A DNA stretch of 64,000 bases from an uncultured Sunxiuqinia sp. (GCF_963678245.1 NZ_OY782770.1:1-64000), one strand, 5' to 3'; positions 43,837 to 53,696 are shown, counted from the first letter of the stretch. Notes: generated from the letters alone by a model not told the origin. Translations and numbers: made by a program.

Positions 43837-44469
43837 ATGGCATTATTAGAGAATTTACAGTGGCGCTATGCTACCAAAAAGTACGACCCAACCAAAAAGG
43901 TTGCCCAAGAAGATGTCGATAAAATTGTTGAGGCTGCTCGTTTAGCTCCAACTTCATCAGGCTTACAACAGTTTAGAGTTATTGTTATTACAGATCAGGA
44001 ACTAAAGGAAAAAATCGTTCCGATTGCATGGGGTCAGGAAATTGTAGCCGAATGTTCTCATTTGTTGGTTTTTGCCGCATGGGATCGCTACACACAAGAG
44101 CGGATTGACCAAATATACGATTACACAACTGATGAAAGAGGCTTGCCTCGTGGACGTTTTAGCTCGTACACAGACAAGCTAAAAGCATCATACTTGCCCC
44201 AAACTGCTGAGGAAAACTTTGTACACACAGCACGTCAGGCATATATTGGGTTCGGTCTTTCAATTGCGCAAGCAGCTGAGCTAAAAGTAGACTGTACGCC
44301 AATGGAAGGCTTCACTCCCGAAGAGCTGGATAAGCTACTTGGATTAGATGAAAAAGGGCTGAAAAGTGTGACTTTATTGCCACTGGGCTATCGCGACGAC
44401 GAATCAGACTGGCTGGCAAGCATGAAAAAAGTTCGAAACCCAAAAGAAGAATTTATACTAGAGGTTTAA
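43837..44469 (+). CDS. NAD(P)H-dependent nitroreductase
   Basis: A 210-residue FMN enzyme similar to NfsB-type oxidoreductases. The FMN contacts are QWRYATKKYDP, ARLAPTSSGLQQFRVIVI and the C-terminal LLPLGYRDDESDWL. The middle has HTARQAYIGFGLSIAQAAEL. It probably reduces quinones or nitro compounds by two electrons. The operon with the Cys-based regulator suggests defence against electrophiles or organic peroxides. A terminator follows. Confidence 0.92.
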   Translation: MALLENLQWRYATKKYDPTKKVAQEDVDKIVEAARLAPTSSGLQQFRVIVITDQELKEKIVPIAWGQEIVAECSHLLVFAAWDRYTQERIDQIYDYTTDERGLPRGRFSSYTDKLKASYLPQTAEENFVHTARQAYIGFGLSIAQAAELKVDCTPMEGFTPEELDKLLGLDEKGLKSVTLLPLGYRDDESDWLASMKKVRNPKEEFILEV

Positions 44470-44488
44470 TTTTTGTTCAGTGAAAATA

Positions 44489-44528
44489 TAAAGAGACTGT
44501 TCCGATATTTCAGGGAATAGTCTCTTTT
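44489..44528 (+). terminator. Terminator of the OhrR-like operon
   Basis: AAAGAGACTGTTCC pairs with GGGAATAGTCTCTTT (one G-U pair), followed by TTC-rich DNA. Confidence 0.85.
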
Positions 44529-44593
44529 TCAATTTAGCAAGAGTAGTACACAACTATTTTGATTAAAAATCGAATATTAGTTCTAATGTTATC

Positions 44594-44601
44594 TAAATTT
44601 G
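44594..44601 (+). promoter_or_regulatory. -7 promoter element of the pentapeptide gene
   Basis: TAAATTTG fits TAnnTTTG and lies 19 bp before the ATG, after which AGGAAG forms a ribosome site. No clear -33 element is seen. Confidence 0.45.
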
Positions 44602-44620
44602 CAAAAAAAGGAAGACAAGC

Positions 44621-45199
44621 ATGATTGACATTTCAAATGACGACAAAACATACAAACAAGTAGATTTTTCGCAGGAAAACCTTGCTGGAAAAGAATTTCA
44701 AAGCTGCGAGTTTATTGAGTGTTCATTTGCAAATTGTGACCTTTCAGATTGTGACTTTATTGAATGCAAGTTTAAAAACTGCAACCTGACAATAGTGCAT
44801 ACCACGAACACTGGCTTAAAAGATGTACGATTTAAACAATGCAAATTGGTTGGGTTCGATTTTAGTCTTTGCCAGAACTTTTTGTTTGAAGTTGCATTTG
44901 ACAATTGCCAGCTTGACTACGCTTTGTTTACTCAAAAGAAAATGAAAAAAGTACATTTTCGCGATGGCTCATTAATTCAAGTTGATTTTTCAGAATGTGA
45001 TTTAACCGAAGCCATTTTTGACAATTGCACACTTACGGGAGCTACCTTTTTTCGAACCAATCTTGAAAAAGCTGATTTTCGAACCGCTGTTGATTTTTCG
45101 TTTGACCCGGATCAGAACAGAGTCAAAAAAGCTCGTTTTAATGAAATTGGTTTGGCTGGGCTACTTCAAAAATACAACCTCCGAATAGAGCGGCATTAA
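44621..45199 (+). CDS. Qnr/McbG-like pentapeptide repeat protein
   Basis: A 192-residue protein that is almost wholly pentapeptide repeats with a central Phe or Leu: CEFIECSFANCDLSDCDFIE, CKFKNCNL, VRFKQCKLVGFDF, then VDFSECDLTEAIFDNCTLTG and ADFRTAVDFSFDP before a C-terminal helix (NEIGLAGLLQKYNL). This two-part layout with a C-terminal dimer helix fits the Qnr/McbG group, right-handed beta-helices that mimic DNA and protect gyrase. Whether it protects against quinolones here is not known. No signal peptide. Monocistronic. Confidence 0.85.
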   Translation: MIDISNDDKTYKQVDFSQENLAGKEFQSCEFIECSFANCDLSDCDFIECKFKNCNLTIVHTTNTGLKDVRFKQCKLVGFDFSLCQNFLFEVAFDNCQLDYALFTQKKMKKVHFRDGSLIQVDFSECDLTEAIFDNCTLTGATFFRTNLEKADFRTAVDFSFDPDQNRVKKARFNEIGLAGLLQKYNLRIERH

Positions 45200-45235
45200 C
45201 CTGCCGAAGTATACCAAAAGTAGTTTTGGGTATCC

Positions 45236-46021
45236 TTAAGATTCCAGTTTTTTAGCTTCTTCCCAGTATTTATCCATTTCAGCCAAGGTCATCTCTTTCA
45301 AGTCCTTCCCTTTTTTCAGGGTCTGACTCTCTAAATAATTAAACCGTTTAATAAACTTCAGGTTTGTGCGCTCCAGGGCAGCCTCCGGATCAACACCATA
45401 CAGCCGGGCAGCATTTACCAATGAAAAAAATAGATCCCCAAACTCTGCTTCTATTTTATCCTTTTCATTTGCCATAATTTCATCCTGCAGCTCGTTCACT
45501 TCCTCTTTTACCTTATCCCAAACCTGATCCGGCCGATCCCAATCAAACCCAACACCACTCACCTTTTCCTGTACGCGATCAGCTTTTACCAAAGCAGGTA
45601 GCGACGATGGCACTCCTTCCAAAACCGTTTTCTTTTTCCGGCCTTTCTCTTTCAATTTCAGGCTTTCCCAGTTTTGCTCAACCTCGCGGGCATTATCAAC
45701 ATCAATATTCCCATAAATATGAGGATGACGATAAATCAATTTTTCATTCAATCCTGAGATAACATCTTGAATATCGAAAGCATTTTTCTCAGAACCGATC
45801 TTCGCATAAAATACAATGTGCAGCAGCAAATCGCCCAATTCCTTTTTAATCTCCTGCGAGTCAGCCTGCAAAATAGCATCACCCAATTCGTAGGTTTCTT
45901 CGATCGTTAATTTGCGTAACGACTCAAAAGTTTGCTCACGATCCCACGGACACTTCTCGCGAAGTTCATCCATAATTTCTAACAACTTGCCAAAAGCTTC
46001 CAGTTTCTCATTCATCTGCAT
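45236..46021 (-). CDS. mazG: Nucleoside triphosphate pyrophosphohydrolase MazG
   Basis: A 261-residue protein from ATG 46021 (an earlier ATG at 46069 adds an unconserved lead). Two MazG domains: ELREKCPWDREQTFESLRKL then IEETYELGDAI and KKELGDLLLHIVFYAKIG in the first; EEVNELQDEI and IEAEFGDLFFSLVNAARLYG in the second. Both carry the ExxE...ExxD magnesium set. It hydrolyses NTPs to NMPs, cleaning abnormal nucleotides and lowering ppGpp-related stress. Confidence 0.96.
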   Translation of the reverse strand: MQMNEKLEAFGKLLEIMDELREKCPWDREQTFESLRKLTIEETYELGDAILQADSQEIKKELGDLLLHIVFYAKIGSEKNAFDIQDVISGLNEKLIYRHPHIYGNIDVDNAREVEQNWESLKLKEKGRKKKTVLEGVPSSLPALVKADRVQEKVSGVGFDWDRPDQVWDKVKEEVNELQDEIMANEKDKIEAEFGDLFFSLVNAARLYGVDPEAALERTNLKFIKRFNYLESQTLKKGKDLKEMTLAEMDKYWEEAKKLES

Positions 46022-46161
46022 GGGATAATTTTTTGAATCCAACAAAATTACAATCTTTATTGAAAGCAACCAGAAGAATGTTCTAAAATCAAGTGTCTCA
46101 GTTTATCTCTTTTAACATTCAACTTTAAAATGCGTATTATTGTCGTCAAAAAACAAATTTC

Positions 46162-46797
46162 ATGGAACTTGCACTCAACTACATAAGCATTTTAGGTTCT
46201 TTTGCTCTGGCTATTTCAGGGGCGCTAACAGCTATGCATAAACGCTTGGACCCATTTGGAGTTCTGATCATCGCATTTGCAACAGCGGTAGGCGGTGGAA
46301 CAATTCGTGATATTTTACTAACCGGAAAATCAGTTTTTTGGTTAGAGCAAACTTCCTATATCTACTTTATTTTAGCCGGAACGATTTTCGCCATAGCGTT
46401 CAAATCACGTCTTTACAACATTAGCCGTCCGCTGCTATTTTTCGATGCCATTGGTTTAGGGCTCTACACAATTACCGGCGTACAAATCGGACTTGAATAT
46501 GATTTGGAGTCCGTAAATTGTATTATTCTTGGAACAATAACCGGTGTATTTGGTGGTATTCTGCGCGACATCCTGGTCAATGAGATGCCTGTTATTTTCA
46601 AAAAAGAAGTTTATGCAACCGTCTGCATTTTAGGTGCAAGTCTGTATCTTGCTTTATTTCGATTAAATGTTGCGGATCCAATTCTTCAGATCATCCCAGT
46701 GTTATTCATCATTGCTCTAAGATTAATTGTTATTCACTTCAACATTTCACTTCCATCATTGTATGCCAATGATGGAAGTGAAAATGCTAAAAACTAA
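46162..46797 (+). CDS. TRIC-type cation channel (UPF0126)
   Basis: A 211-residue inner-membrane protein with seven helices in two repeats. Each repeat carries the glycine motif: FATAVGGGTIRDILLTG and TGVFGGILRDILVNEMP, with the conserved Arg-Asp pair. This matches the prokaryotic TRIC family (YadS/YicG-like), which forms trimeric potassium-selective channels. The 3' end of the gene carries a 17-bp perfect hairpin (46745-46783). The gene is convergent with malQ. Confidence 0.92.
   Translation: MELALNYISILGSFALAISGALTAMHKRLDPFGVLIIAFATAVGGGTIRDILLTGKSVFWLEQTSYIYFILAGTIFAIAFKSRLYNISRPLLFFDAIGLGLYTITGVQIGLEYDLESVNCIILGTITGVFGGILRDILVNEMPVIFKKEVYATVCILGASLYLALFRLNVADPILQIIPVLFIIALRLIVIHFNISLPSLYANDGSENAKN
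46745..46783 (+). other. 17-bp perfect stem-loop inside the end of the TRIC gene
   Basis: TTTCACTTCCATCATTG pairs fully with CAATGATGGAAGTGAAA across a 5-base loop. It lies within the last codons, with no T-run after it. It may stabilise the mRNA 3' end or help termination. Confidence 0.6.
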
Positions 46798-46855
46798 CCA
46801 ACCCTATTTCTTAATCTGCCTATTCTACACTTCCAACTAAAAATTTCAGAAAAAA

Positions 46856-46891
46856 AGCTATTCCAAATCTTCAACTCGATTTTGGAATAGC
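46856..46891 (-). terminator. Terminator between TRIC gene and malQ
   Basis: AGCTATTCCAAA pairs with TTTGGAATAGCT; the A-run before it on the + strand gives a U-run on the minus strand, so it mainly ends malQ transcription. Some action on the + strand is possible. Confidence 0.85.
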
Positions 46892-46916
46892 TCCTCTATT
46901 TTAAAATACCGTCGAA

Positions 46917-48398
46917 CTATAATCGGTTGTACCTTTTCGTTAACTCCTTCAAGTAATCCTTTTTCGAAGTTTTCAACTGCTCCCACTTAAAACGCCATTC
47001 CCAATTGCCAACTGCAGTTCCCGGCACATTCATGCGACCTTTAGAATCAAGAGCCAACAAATCCTGCATCGGAACAATTGCCATCTTTGCAACCGATGCC
47101 CATGCCGCTTCAATAATCCGATCCGGCAATTTTGCGACTCCCACATTAAAATAGTATTTGAGATTCTGGCGCTCATCAATAGTGGCAGATTTTATCCATC
47201 CTAACGTTGTATCATTATCATGTGTTCCGGTGTAAACCACAAAGTTTTCACCAAAGTTATGCGGTAAATGCTCGTTGGTCTCGTCCGACGCATAAGCAAA
47301 TTGAAGGACTTTCATTCCTGCTAATTCAAATTCATCCCGAAGATTTTCAACTTCTGGGGTTATAACACCCAAATCTTCAGCAATAACAGGCAGTTCTCCA
47401 ATCTGAGATTTCAGCAGTTTCAATAATTCTAAACCTTTTGCCGGCACCCATTCGCCCTTTATAGCTGTTTTCTCGTCAGCTTTTACCGACCAAAATGACT
47501 CCAAACCACGGAAATGGTCAATCCGGATTAAATCATACATTTTAAAGCTGAAGTGCAAACGTGCAATCCACCAGTCGAAATCGCGTTCAGCCAACCGCTC
47601 CCAGTCAAATACCGGATTACCCCACAGCTGTCCTGTCTCACTGAAATAATCTGGCGGTACTCCTCCAATATGAGTTGGTTTGCCCTTATCATCCAACAGA
47701 AAAATATCCTGATTTCCCCATACGTCTGCACTATCGAGCGACACATACAAAGGCATGTCGCCAAATAACTGCACATCATGATTGTTTGCATATTCCTTCA
47801 AGTCAAACCATTGCTTGAAAAATATAAACTGAATAAAACGTTGGTAACTGATTGCCTCTGCGAACTCAAGATGAGCCTTGTCAATGGCAAGCTGATTTCG
47901 ATGCTTTATCGGCTTTTCCCATTCATTCCAGATTAAATCCGGATCCTGTTGTTTCAAAGACTGAAAAAGAGAATAATCATCCAACCACCAAGAATGCTCA
48001 CCCAAAAAATTGTAGTAATCCTCTTTATACAGATCAAATTTCTCGTTAAACCGTTTAAAAGCCTTTTTCAACAAGGCGGTTTTAACCGGAGCTACTTGCT
48101 CGTAGTCTACTTTTTTATCCGAAAATTTCGTCAAGTCAGCAAGCTCACTTTTCTTCAACAAATTATCTTTTACCAATCGATCCACTCCAATCAGCAGGTC
48201 ACTTCCGGCAAATGCTGAATAACTCTGGTAGGGCGAGTTTCCGAATCCTGTTGGTCCTAACGGCAAAATCTGCCAAAGTTTTTGTTCTGTCTCTCGTAAG
48301 AAATCCACAAAGTCATATGCTTCTTCTCCTAAGGTTCCAACTCCGTACTTTCCCGGCAACGAACTGATATGTAATAAAATCCCACTGCTTCTCGTCAT
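46917..48398 (-). CDS. malQ: 4-alpha-glucanotransferase (GH77)
   Basis: A 493-residue amylomaltase. The start RSSGILLHISSLPGKYGVGT is typical. Catalytic motifs: FGDMPLYVSLDSADVWGNQD, IRIDHFRGLESFWSV (nucleophile Asp), VIAEDLGVITPEVENL (acid/base Glu) and VYTGTHDNDTTLGWIK (third acid). It rearranges alpha-1,4-glucan chains, releasing glucose, in maltodextrin and glycogen turnover. Monocistronic here; other glycogen genes are not in the window. Confidence 0.96.
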   Translation of the reverse strand: MTRSSGILLHISSLPGKYGVGTLGEEAYDFVDFLRETEQKLWQILPLGPTGFGNSPYQSYSAFAGSDLLIGVDRLVKDNLLKKSELADLTKFSDKKVDYEQVAPVKTALLKKAFKRFNEKFDLYKEDYYNFLGEHSWWLDDYSLFQSLKQQDPDLIWNEWEKPIKHRNQLAIDKAHLEFAEAISYQRFIQFIFFKQWFDLKEYANNHDVQLFGDMPLYVSLDSADVWGNQDIFLLDDKGKPTHIGGVPPDYFSETGQLWGNPVFDWERLAERDFDWWIARLHFSFKMYDLIRIDHFRGLESFWSVKADEKTAIKGEWVPAKGLELLKLLKSQIGELPVIAEDLGVITPEVENLRDEFELAGMKVLQFAYASDETNEHLPHNFGENFVVYTGTHDNDTTLGWIKSATIDERQNLKYYFNVGVAKLPDRIIEAAWASVAKMAIVPMQDLLALDSKGRMNVPGTAVGNWEWRFKWEQLKTSKKDYLKELTKRYNRL

Positions 48399-48507
48399 AT
48401 TACTTCTGACTTTTTCAAATTAGACTCAAAAATAAACCTTTTCTTCTGAACGCTATAGATTTCCATATTAAATCGAAAAGAAATTACTAATATTTCCTTT
48501 GAAAACG

Positions 48508-48515
48508 TACCTTTG
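48508..48515 (+). promoter_or_regulatory. -7 promoter element of the CvfB-like gene
   Basis: TACCTTTG matches TAnnTTTG, 23 bp before the ATG. A purine-rich ACGGAGAA lies directly before the start codon. Confidence 0.5.
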
Positions 48516-48538
48516 CGACTAACTAAAAACACGGAGAA

Positions 48539-49369
48539 ATGGCAGCTATTGGTTTAATGAACGAACTGGAAATTGTAAAAGAAGTTGACTTTGGGATTTA
48601 TCTCGATGGTGGCCCACATGGCGAAATTTTAATGCCCAAGCGCTATGTACCTGAGGGTTCAAAACCTGGAGATGTACTGAATGTATTCATATATCTTGAC
48701 TCTGAAGACCGACTTGTTGCGACCAATGAAACTCCCAAAGCAATGGTGGGCGAGTTTGCATTATTGAAAGTCGTTTCAGTAACAACTGTTGGGGCATTTT
48801 TGGATTGGGGCTTACCAAAAGATTTGCTGGCACCCTTTCGCGAGCAGCAACACCCAATGGAAGCCGGGCATTCGTACTTGGTTTTCGTGTACCTAGACGA
48901 TGAAAGTCAACGTATTGCTGCTTCATCAAAATTGGATAAAAGCGTCGATAATATTCCGGTTGATTATGAAGTAGGCGAAGAAGTAGACCTAATTATAGCT
49001 GGGCAAACCGATTTGGGATATAAAGCCATCATCGACAACAGCCACTGGGGAATGATTTACAAGAATGAGGTTTTTCAAAACCTAAAAATCGGTCAAAAAC
49101 TGAAAGGCTATATCAAAACTATTCGCGAAGACGAAAAAATTGACCTCTCGCTTCAAAAGGAAGGCTACGAAAAGATTGATGAGATCTCACAGGGAATTTT
49201 GAACAAGCTGGCAGCCAACGAAGGCTTTCTTCCTTTAACCGATAAAAGTTCGCCCGAGGTAATCAAAAACACCTTCCAAATCAGCAAAAAGAATTTTAAA
49301 AAGGCCGTTGGTGCTTTGTACAAACACCGCTTGATAAAGCTCGAAGAAGATGGCATAAGAATGCTCTAA
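48539..49369 (+). CDS. CvfB-family S1-type RNA-binding protein
   Basis: A 276-residue cytosolic protein. Three S1-like domains can be followed: VKEVDFGIYLDGGPHGEILM, KVVSVTTVGAFLDWGLPKDL then LLAPFREQQHPMEAG, and DLIIAGQTDLGYKAIIDNSH with KLKGYIKTIREDEKIDLSLQ. A C-terminal winged helix follows (VIKNTFQISKKNFKKAVGAL). This order is that of CvfB (YitL), an RNA-binding regulator known from firmicutes; its role in Bacteroidota is less clear. It is followed 54 bp later by topB. Confidence 0.9.
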   Translation: MAAIGLMNELEIVKEVDFGIYLDGGPHGEILMPKRYVPEGSKPGDVLNVFIYLDSEDRLVATNETPKAMVGEFALLKVVSVTTVGAFLDWGLPKDLLAPFREQQHPMEAGHSYLVFVYLDDESQRIAASSKLDKSVDNIPVDYEVGEEVDLIIAGQTDLGYKAIIDNSHWGMIYKNEVFQNLKIGQKLKGYIKTIREDEKIDLSLQKEGYEKIDEISQGILNKLAANEGFLPLTDKSSPEVIKNTFQISKKNFKKAVGALYKHRLIKLEEDGIRML

Positions 49370-49423
49370 CTGAAACCGGACATAAACAACGAACAACTAA
49401 CTTCTGTCAACCAATCACTTTTC

Positions 49424-51652
49424 ATGAAACTTTGTATTGCCGAAAAACCAAGCGTTGCCAAAGAAATTGCACAAATTATTGGAGCAAAAAGTCGGCGCGA
49501 TGGTTATTTCGAAGGAAATGGCTACCAGGTGAGCTGGACCTTTGGCCATTTGTGCACACTCAAAGAACCGCATGACTATACAGCACGCTGGAAATACTGG
49601 AATATCAACGAACTACCGATGATCCCCAAGCGGTTCGGAATAAAGGTGATTAATGACGAAGGGGTGAAAAAGCAGTTTTCTATTTTAGAAAATTTGATTG
49701 GTAAAGCTGATGAAATTATCAATTGTGGTGATGCCGGGCAAGAAGGAGAATTAATCCAACGCTGGGTACTTACAAAAGCCGGAAACAAAGCACCGATCAA
49801 ACGACTTTGGATTTCATCGCTAACAGAAGAAGCTATTCGCGAAGGTTTTGAGAAACTGCTTCCCAGTGAGGAATTTCAAAAGCTATACGAAGCAGGCAGT
49901 GCTCGTGCAATTGGCGACTGGCTTTTGGGCATGAATGCAACTCGATTGTACACCTTAAAATACGGACAAAACAAACAGGTACTTTCCATTGGCAGAGTAC
50001 AAACGCCCACCCTCGCGCTAATTGTAGAGCGACAAATTGAAATTGAAAATTTCAAACCAAAACCCTTTTGGGAAATTAAAACCAATTACCGCGATGCTAT
50101 TTTCGCCTCAACAACCGGGCGATTTGAAAACAAAGAGAAAGCACAAAAGGTATTGGAAGATATTTCGGAAAAGGACTTACACATCGGCAAAATTGCGACA
50201 AAGAAGAGCAAAGAACATCCGCCACGTTTGTTCGACCTGACCTCATTACAAATTGAATGTAACCGAAAGCTAAACCTCAGTGCCGACGAAACCTTGCGAA
50301 CCATTCAGTCACTCTACGAAAAAAAAGCAACCACTTATCCGCGTGTTGACACCACTTTCCTTTCGGACGATATTTATAAAAAAGTGCCTGCCACTTTAAA
50401 AAACCTGAAGGGTTACGAAGAACTAACCCAGCCATTATTAAGTGCCGGTAAAATCCGAAAATCGAAAAAAGTTTTCGACAACAAAAAAATTACTGATCAC
50501 CACGCTATTATTCCAACCGGAGTTTATCGAATTGATTTAGCCGAAGCAGAACGAAAAGTGTATGACATGGTTGTGAAACGCTTCATTTCTGTCTTTTATC
50601 CTGATTGCGAAATTGCCAATACCACCGTTGAAGCAAGCATCGAAAAACACCAGTTTAAAGCAACAGGCAAACTGATTTTGAAACCAGGTTGGCGAGAAGT
50701 GTACAAGAATGATAAAAAAGGAGGCCAGTCGGACGACAATATTCTGCCTGCATTTACCACAGGCGAACACGGACCGCACAAGCCCGAGTTACAGGAAAAA
50801 CAAACCCAGCCCCCCAATTACTTTACGGAGGCAACGCTGCTACGGGCAATGGAAACTGCCGGCAAAAACATGGACGACGACGAATTGCGCGAACTGATGA
50901 AAGAAAATGGTATTGGTCGTCCATCTACTCGAGCCAACATTATTGAAACACTTTTTCGCAGGCGATATATTCGCAAAGAACGCAAGCGATTGGTTGCTAC
51001 ACCAACAGGGATGGATTTGATTAATACCATTGAGAATGACCTGCTAAAATCGGCCGAATTAACCGGACAATGGGAGAAGAAACTTCGTAAAATTGAATCC
51101 GGCGAATTGGAGATCGCCCAGTTTATGGCCGACCTGAAAAACATGGTAACCGAGGTGATTTGGCAGGTAAAAAAATCACAAAAAAAGCAAATCACAATTC
51201 TTGAAGACGAAGAGAAAAAAGCGCAGACTGAAGAAAAAACCAATGCAAAAAAGAAAGTTTCAAGCAAAGCCCCCGATAAGCTAACCTGCCCGCAATGTAA
51301 AAAAGGCAAACTTATGAATGGCAAATCGGCCTTTGGCTGCTCCGAATGGAATAACGGATGCCACTTTAAAATTCCGTTTCAATGGTTTGGCAAAAAGCTA
51401 ACTGATAAACAAATTTCAAGCTTGGTTGCTAAAGGTAAAACACCATTGATTAAAGGATTCAGCTACGAAGGCTTGAAATTGGATGGCCGACTATTGTTAA
51501 ATGATGAGCAATCTATCCAACTTCACCCTCAAATAAAAGACGAAAGCACTTGCCCAAAATGCAACACCGGCAAAATCCTAAAAGGCAAAACAGCCTACGG
51601 ATGTTCCAATTTTAGAAATGGATGCGATTTTCGGATTTCGTTTGAAATCTAA
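49424..51652 (+). CDS. topB: DNA topoisomerase III (type IA)
   Basis: A 742-residue enzyme. The Toprim domain begins MKLCIAEKPSVAKEIAQIIG and includes NCGDAGQEGELIQRWV (Asp-x-Glu pair). The central domain has LSIGRVQTPTLALIVERQI and the active-site Tyr region KKATTYPRVDTTFLSDDI. GIGRPSTRANIIETLFRRRY is conserved. Two C-terminal Cys modules follow: CPQCKKGKLMNGKSAFGCSE and CPKCNTGKILKGKTAYGCSN. It decatenates and relaxes single-strand-bearing DNA. Chromosomal type; nothing suggests an element origin. Confidence 0.95.
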   Translation: MKLCIAEKPSVAKEIAQIIGAKSRRDGYFEGNGYQVSWTFGHLCTLKEPHDYTARWKYWNINELPMIPKRFGIKVINDEGVKKQFSILENLIGKADEIINCGDAGQEGELIQRWVLTKAGNKAPIKRLWISSLTEEAIREGFEKLLPSEEFQKLYEAGSARAIGDWLLGMNATRLYTLKYGQNKQVLSIGRVQTPTLALIVERQIEIENFKPKPFWEIKTNYRDAIFASTTGRFENKEKAQKVLEDISEKDLHIGKIATKKSKEHPPRLFDLTSLQIECNRKLNLSADETLRTIQSLYEKKATTYPRVDTTFLSDDIYKKVPATLKNLKGYEELTQPLLSAGKIRKSKKVFDNKKITDHHAIIPTGVYRIDLAEAERKVYDMVVKRFISVFYPDCEIANTTVEASIEKHQFKATGKLILKPGWREVYKNDKKGGQSDDNILPAFTTGEHGPHKPELQEKQTQPPNYFTEATLLRAMETAGKNMDDDELRELMKENGIGRPSTRANIIETLFRRRYIRKERKRLVATPTGMDLINTIENDLLKSAELTGQWEKKLRKIESGELEIAQFMADLKNMVTEVIWQVKKSQKKQITILEDEEKKAQTEEKTNAKKKVSSKAPDKLTCPQCKKGKLMNGKSAFGCSEWNNGCHFKIPFQWFGKKLTDKQISSLVAKGKTPLIKGFSYEGLKLDGRLLLNDEQSIQLHPQIKDESTCPKCNTGKILKGKTAYGCSNFRNGCDFRISFEI

Positions 51653-51695
51653 GCAACTTTCGCTACTCTCTTCTGGCAAATAAGCAGCCACGAGA

Positions 51696-53696
51696 TCAGA
51701 TCTTTTCGAATACAATCTGTTCATTAAATTTCTTAACAATTGTATCCAAACAATGCTTCAGCGTAGTATATTCATTCGGTTGATAAACAGATTTTTTTAA
51801 TGTGTAACTTGCATTCGCACCAATCAATTCTTCTCCGTTTTTGAACTTGATTTCAATATCAACCAGATCATCACTGAAATGGTAATCGCCGGGGAGTGAA
51901 TTTATTTGATAGCCTGAAGGAATTTCAATTATTGAATTATATTCCTCCGTTTTCGAATAGATAAAATCAACCGGGTATGAGCGTGTTTTCTGTTTCAATT
52001 TATTCTCTCTAATCGGGAAATTCAAGAATGGTGAAACCACCAGTTTATTTCCCAATTGCTCGACAGGAAATTCGCTATCAAATGAGATGACATAAGGCTT
52101 TCTGTTCCGATCAAAATTGAAACTACTCACCATATTGACTTTTGAAAAACCACGCTTTAACAAATGCTCCCTTATTTTTGCAGTATCGTTTTGAAAAGAG
52201 TTCTTATACCAAAATGATTCAAATACGGAGGTATTAATTGAAACAGATGCCTCGCCAACAAAATGGTTGGCATCGATCTTAATCCGAATATTCTTACTGT
52301 CAATTGAATTTTTATGATTAACTAAACTAATCCAAGCAAGCTCTTCGTCATCGACCAATAATCCCTTTTCGTTTATACAACTTGGAGGTATTTCATTATA
52401 GGCAATCAGGTCATTTGTTCCATCTGTTAAATAGGATTTATTATCAATCTTCACCAACACGACAACGTAGTTGAAAAAGTATTCAAAAGGGTAGTCAACC
52501 TTTATTTTTCCATGGTTGCGTGTGCTAATTATTACAGGATCAGCATCGACGCCAGCCGTGCGAAGTAACGCAAGTAAAAACAAGTTTATATCTGCATTAT
52601 TTCCTGATTTCTCAGTGAGTAGTTGCTTCGAATTCTTCGACGCATACTTAGAATTAATCTGATTCCAACTGTAATGAGATCTGACAAATTCAATGATAGC
52701 AATGCTCTTTTCGGTCTGACTCATCCCGTTCAAGTCTATTTCAGATTCCAAAACTTTCTTTGCCGACCGGGTACAACTTTTTACGTATTTACCAAAATTT
52801 TCATGCTTATTAAGGCTTTCACATAGGCCGGGCCATGTCGTCATAATTTCCTTTGCCCCACCCGTTGGATAATAAATATTGGAAAGTTGAAAATCAACCT
52901 TCATAATATAATCATCAACCGAAGTAATATATGATTCATCGTTAAATGCTGGAACATTCTTCATTGCAAACGTGTGAACTAAGTCGTGAAAGACCACCCC
53001 ACTTCCAATATTCTGTCCATAATTCTGAACGATCTTGCCAAAAGTTCTTTCGGAACGATCCTCCTCTGAAAGTCGATAATCAAAATGCTTTATTCCCTGA
53101 GCTAAAAAAGCGTATTTGTAAAAAGGAATCATGCTCACTTGATATACGCTAAAGATTGTGGGAATGCTGGTCTGAAAGACCCAACCCGGAAGGTTAAAAA
53201 GAAATGGAGTCTCCACAACATACTTATATTCAATAATTGATCCAACTTTCACATCTGGGAGTGTAAATTTTTGGCAATACCAATTGTTGTTTTTCTTTTC
53301 TTTATAAACTAAGTTTTGATCCAATTTTGCTCTTGTCAAGCTTCCATCTTCCAAGCTATAAGTATAAGCTTCAATAGATACGACCTCTTCTGTCTTTCCA
53401 AAACCATCTTGATAATACGGGATAGCTATTTCAGCATAATCAATCCCTGCTTCTTTTAGTATTTTAATCCGTTTTGTTCTTGTAAAACGGATATCATAAT
53501 CTCCTTCATCCGTATCAAAAAATATAGATTTCCCTTGATCAAAAAGAATTACAGCCGGCGCTTCCGGGTCTTTGTCATAGGTTTTAAGATCCCACTCTTC
53601 TTTGCTAATAACTCCAAAATCTCGTGAATACTCTTGAGCATAACTAACGCTGGGTGAGATTAAAATCAGAAAGAGAAAAAGATAAAATATTTTCAT
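51696..53696 (-). CDS. DUF3857 protein with altered transglutaminase core
   Basis: A 666-residue secreted protein (signal FYLFLFLILISPSVSYA). The DUF3857 part spans about residues 50-210 (RTKRIKILKEAGIDYAEIAI). The transglutaminase-like core is at about 320-430, but the catalytic triad is lost: GNNADINLFLLALLRTAGVD stands where GDCxD is expected, and FNYVVVLV where FNHV is expected. It is therefore probably a binding rather than a protease-like protein. A DUF3858-like C-terminus follows. It directly follows the active-looking paralogue at 53697 with no spacing, so the two are translated together. Confidence 0.85.
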   Translation of the reverse strand: MKIFYLFLFLILISPSVSYAQEYSRDFGVISKEEWDLKTYDKDPEAPAVILFDQGKSIFFDTDEGDYDIRFTRTKRIKILKEAGIDYAEIAIPYYQDGFGKTEEVVSIEAYTYSLEDGSLTRAKLDQNLVYKEKKNNNWYCQKFTLPDVKVGSIIEYKYVVETPFLFNLPGWVFQTSIPTIFSVYQVSMIPFYKYAFLAQGIKHFDYRLSEEDRSERTFGKIVQNYGQNIGSGVVFHDLVHTFAMKNVPAFNDESYITSVDDYIMKVDFQLSNIYYPTGGAKEIMTTWPGLCESLNKHENFGKYVKSCTRSAKKVLESEIDLNGMSQTEKSIAIIEFVRSHYSWNQINSKYASKNSKQLLTEKSGNNADINLFLLALLRTAGVDADPVIISTRNHGKIKVDYPFEYFFNYVVVLVKIDNKSYLTDGTNDLIAYNEIPPSCINEKGLLVDDEELAWISLVNHKNSIDSKNIRIKIDANHFVGEASVSINTSVFESFWYKNSFQNDTAKIREHLLKRGFSKVNMVSSFNFDRNRKPYVISFDSEFPVEQLGNKLVVSPFLNFPIRENKLKQKTRSYPVDFIYSKTEEYNSIIEIPSGYQINSLPGDYHFSDDLVDIEIKFKNGEELIGANASYTLKKSVYQPNEYTTLKHCLDTIVKKFNEQIVFEKI

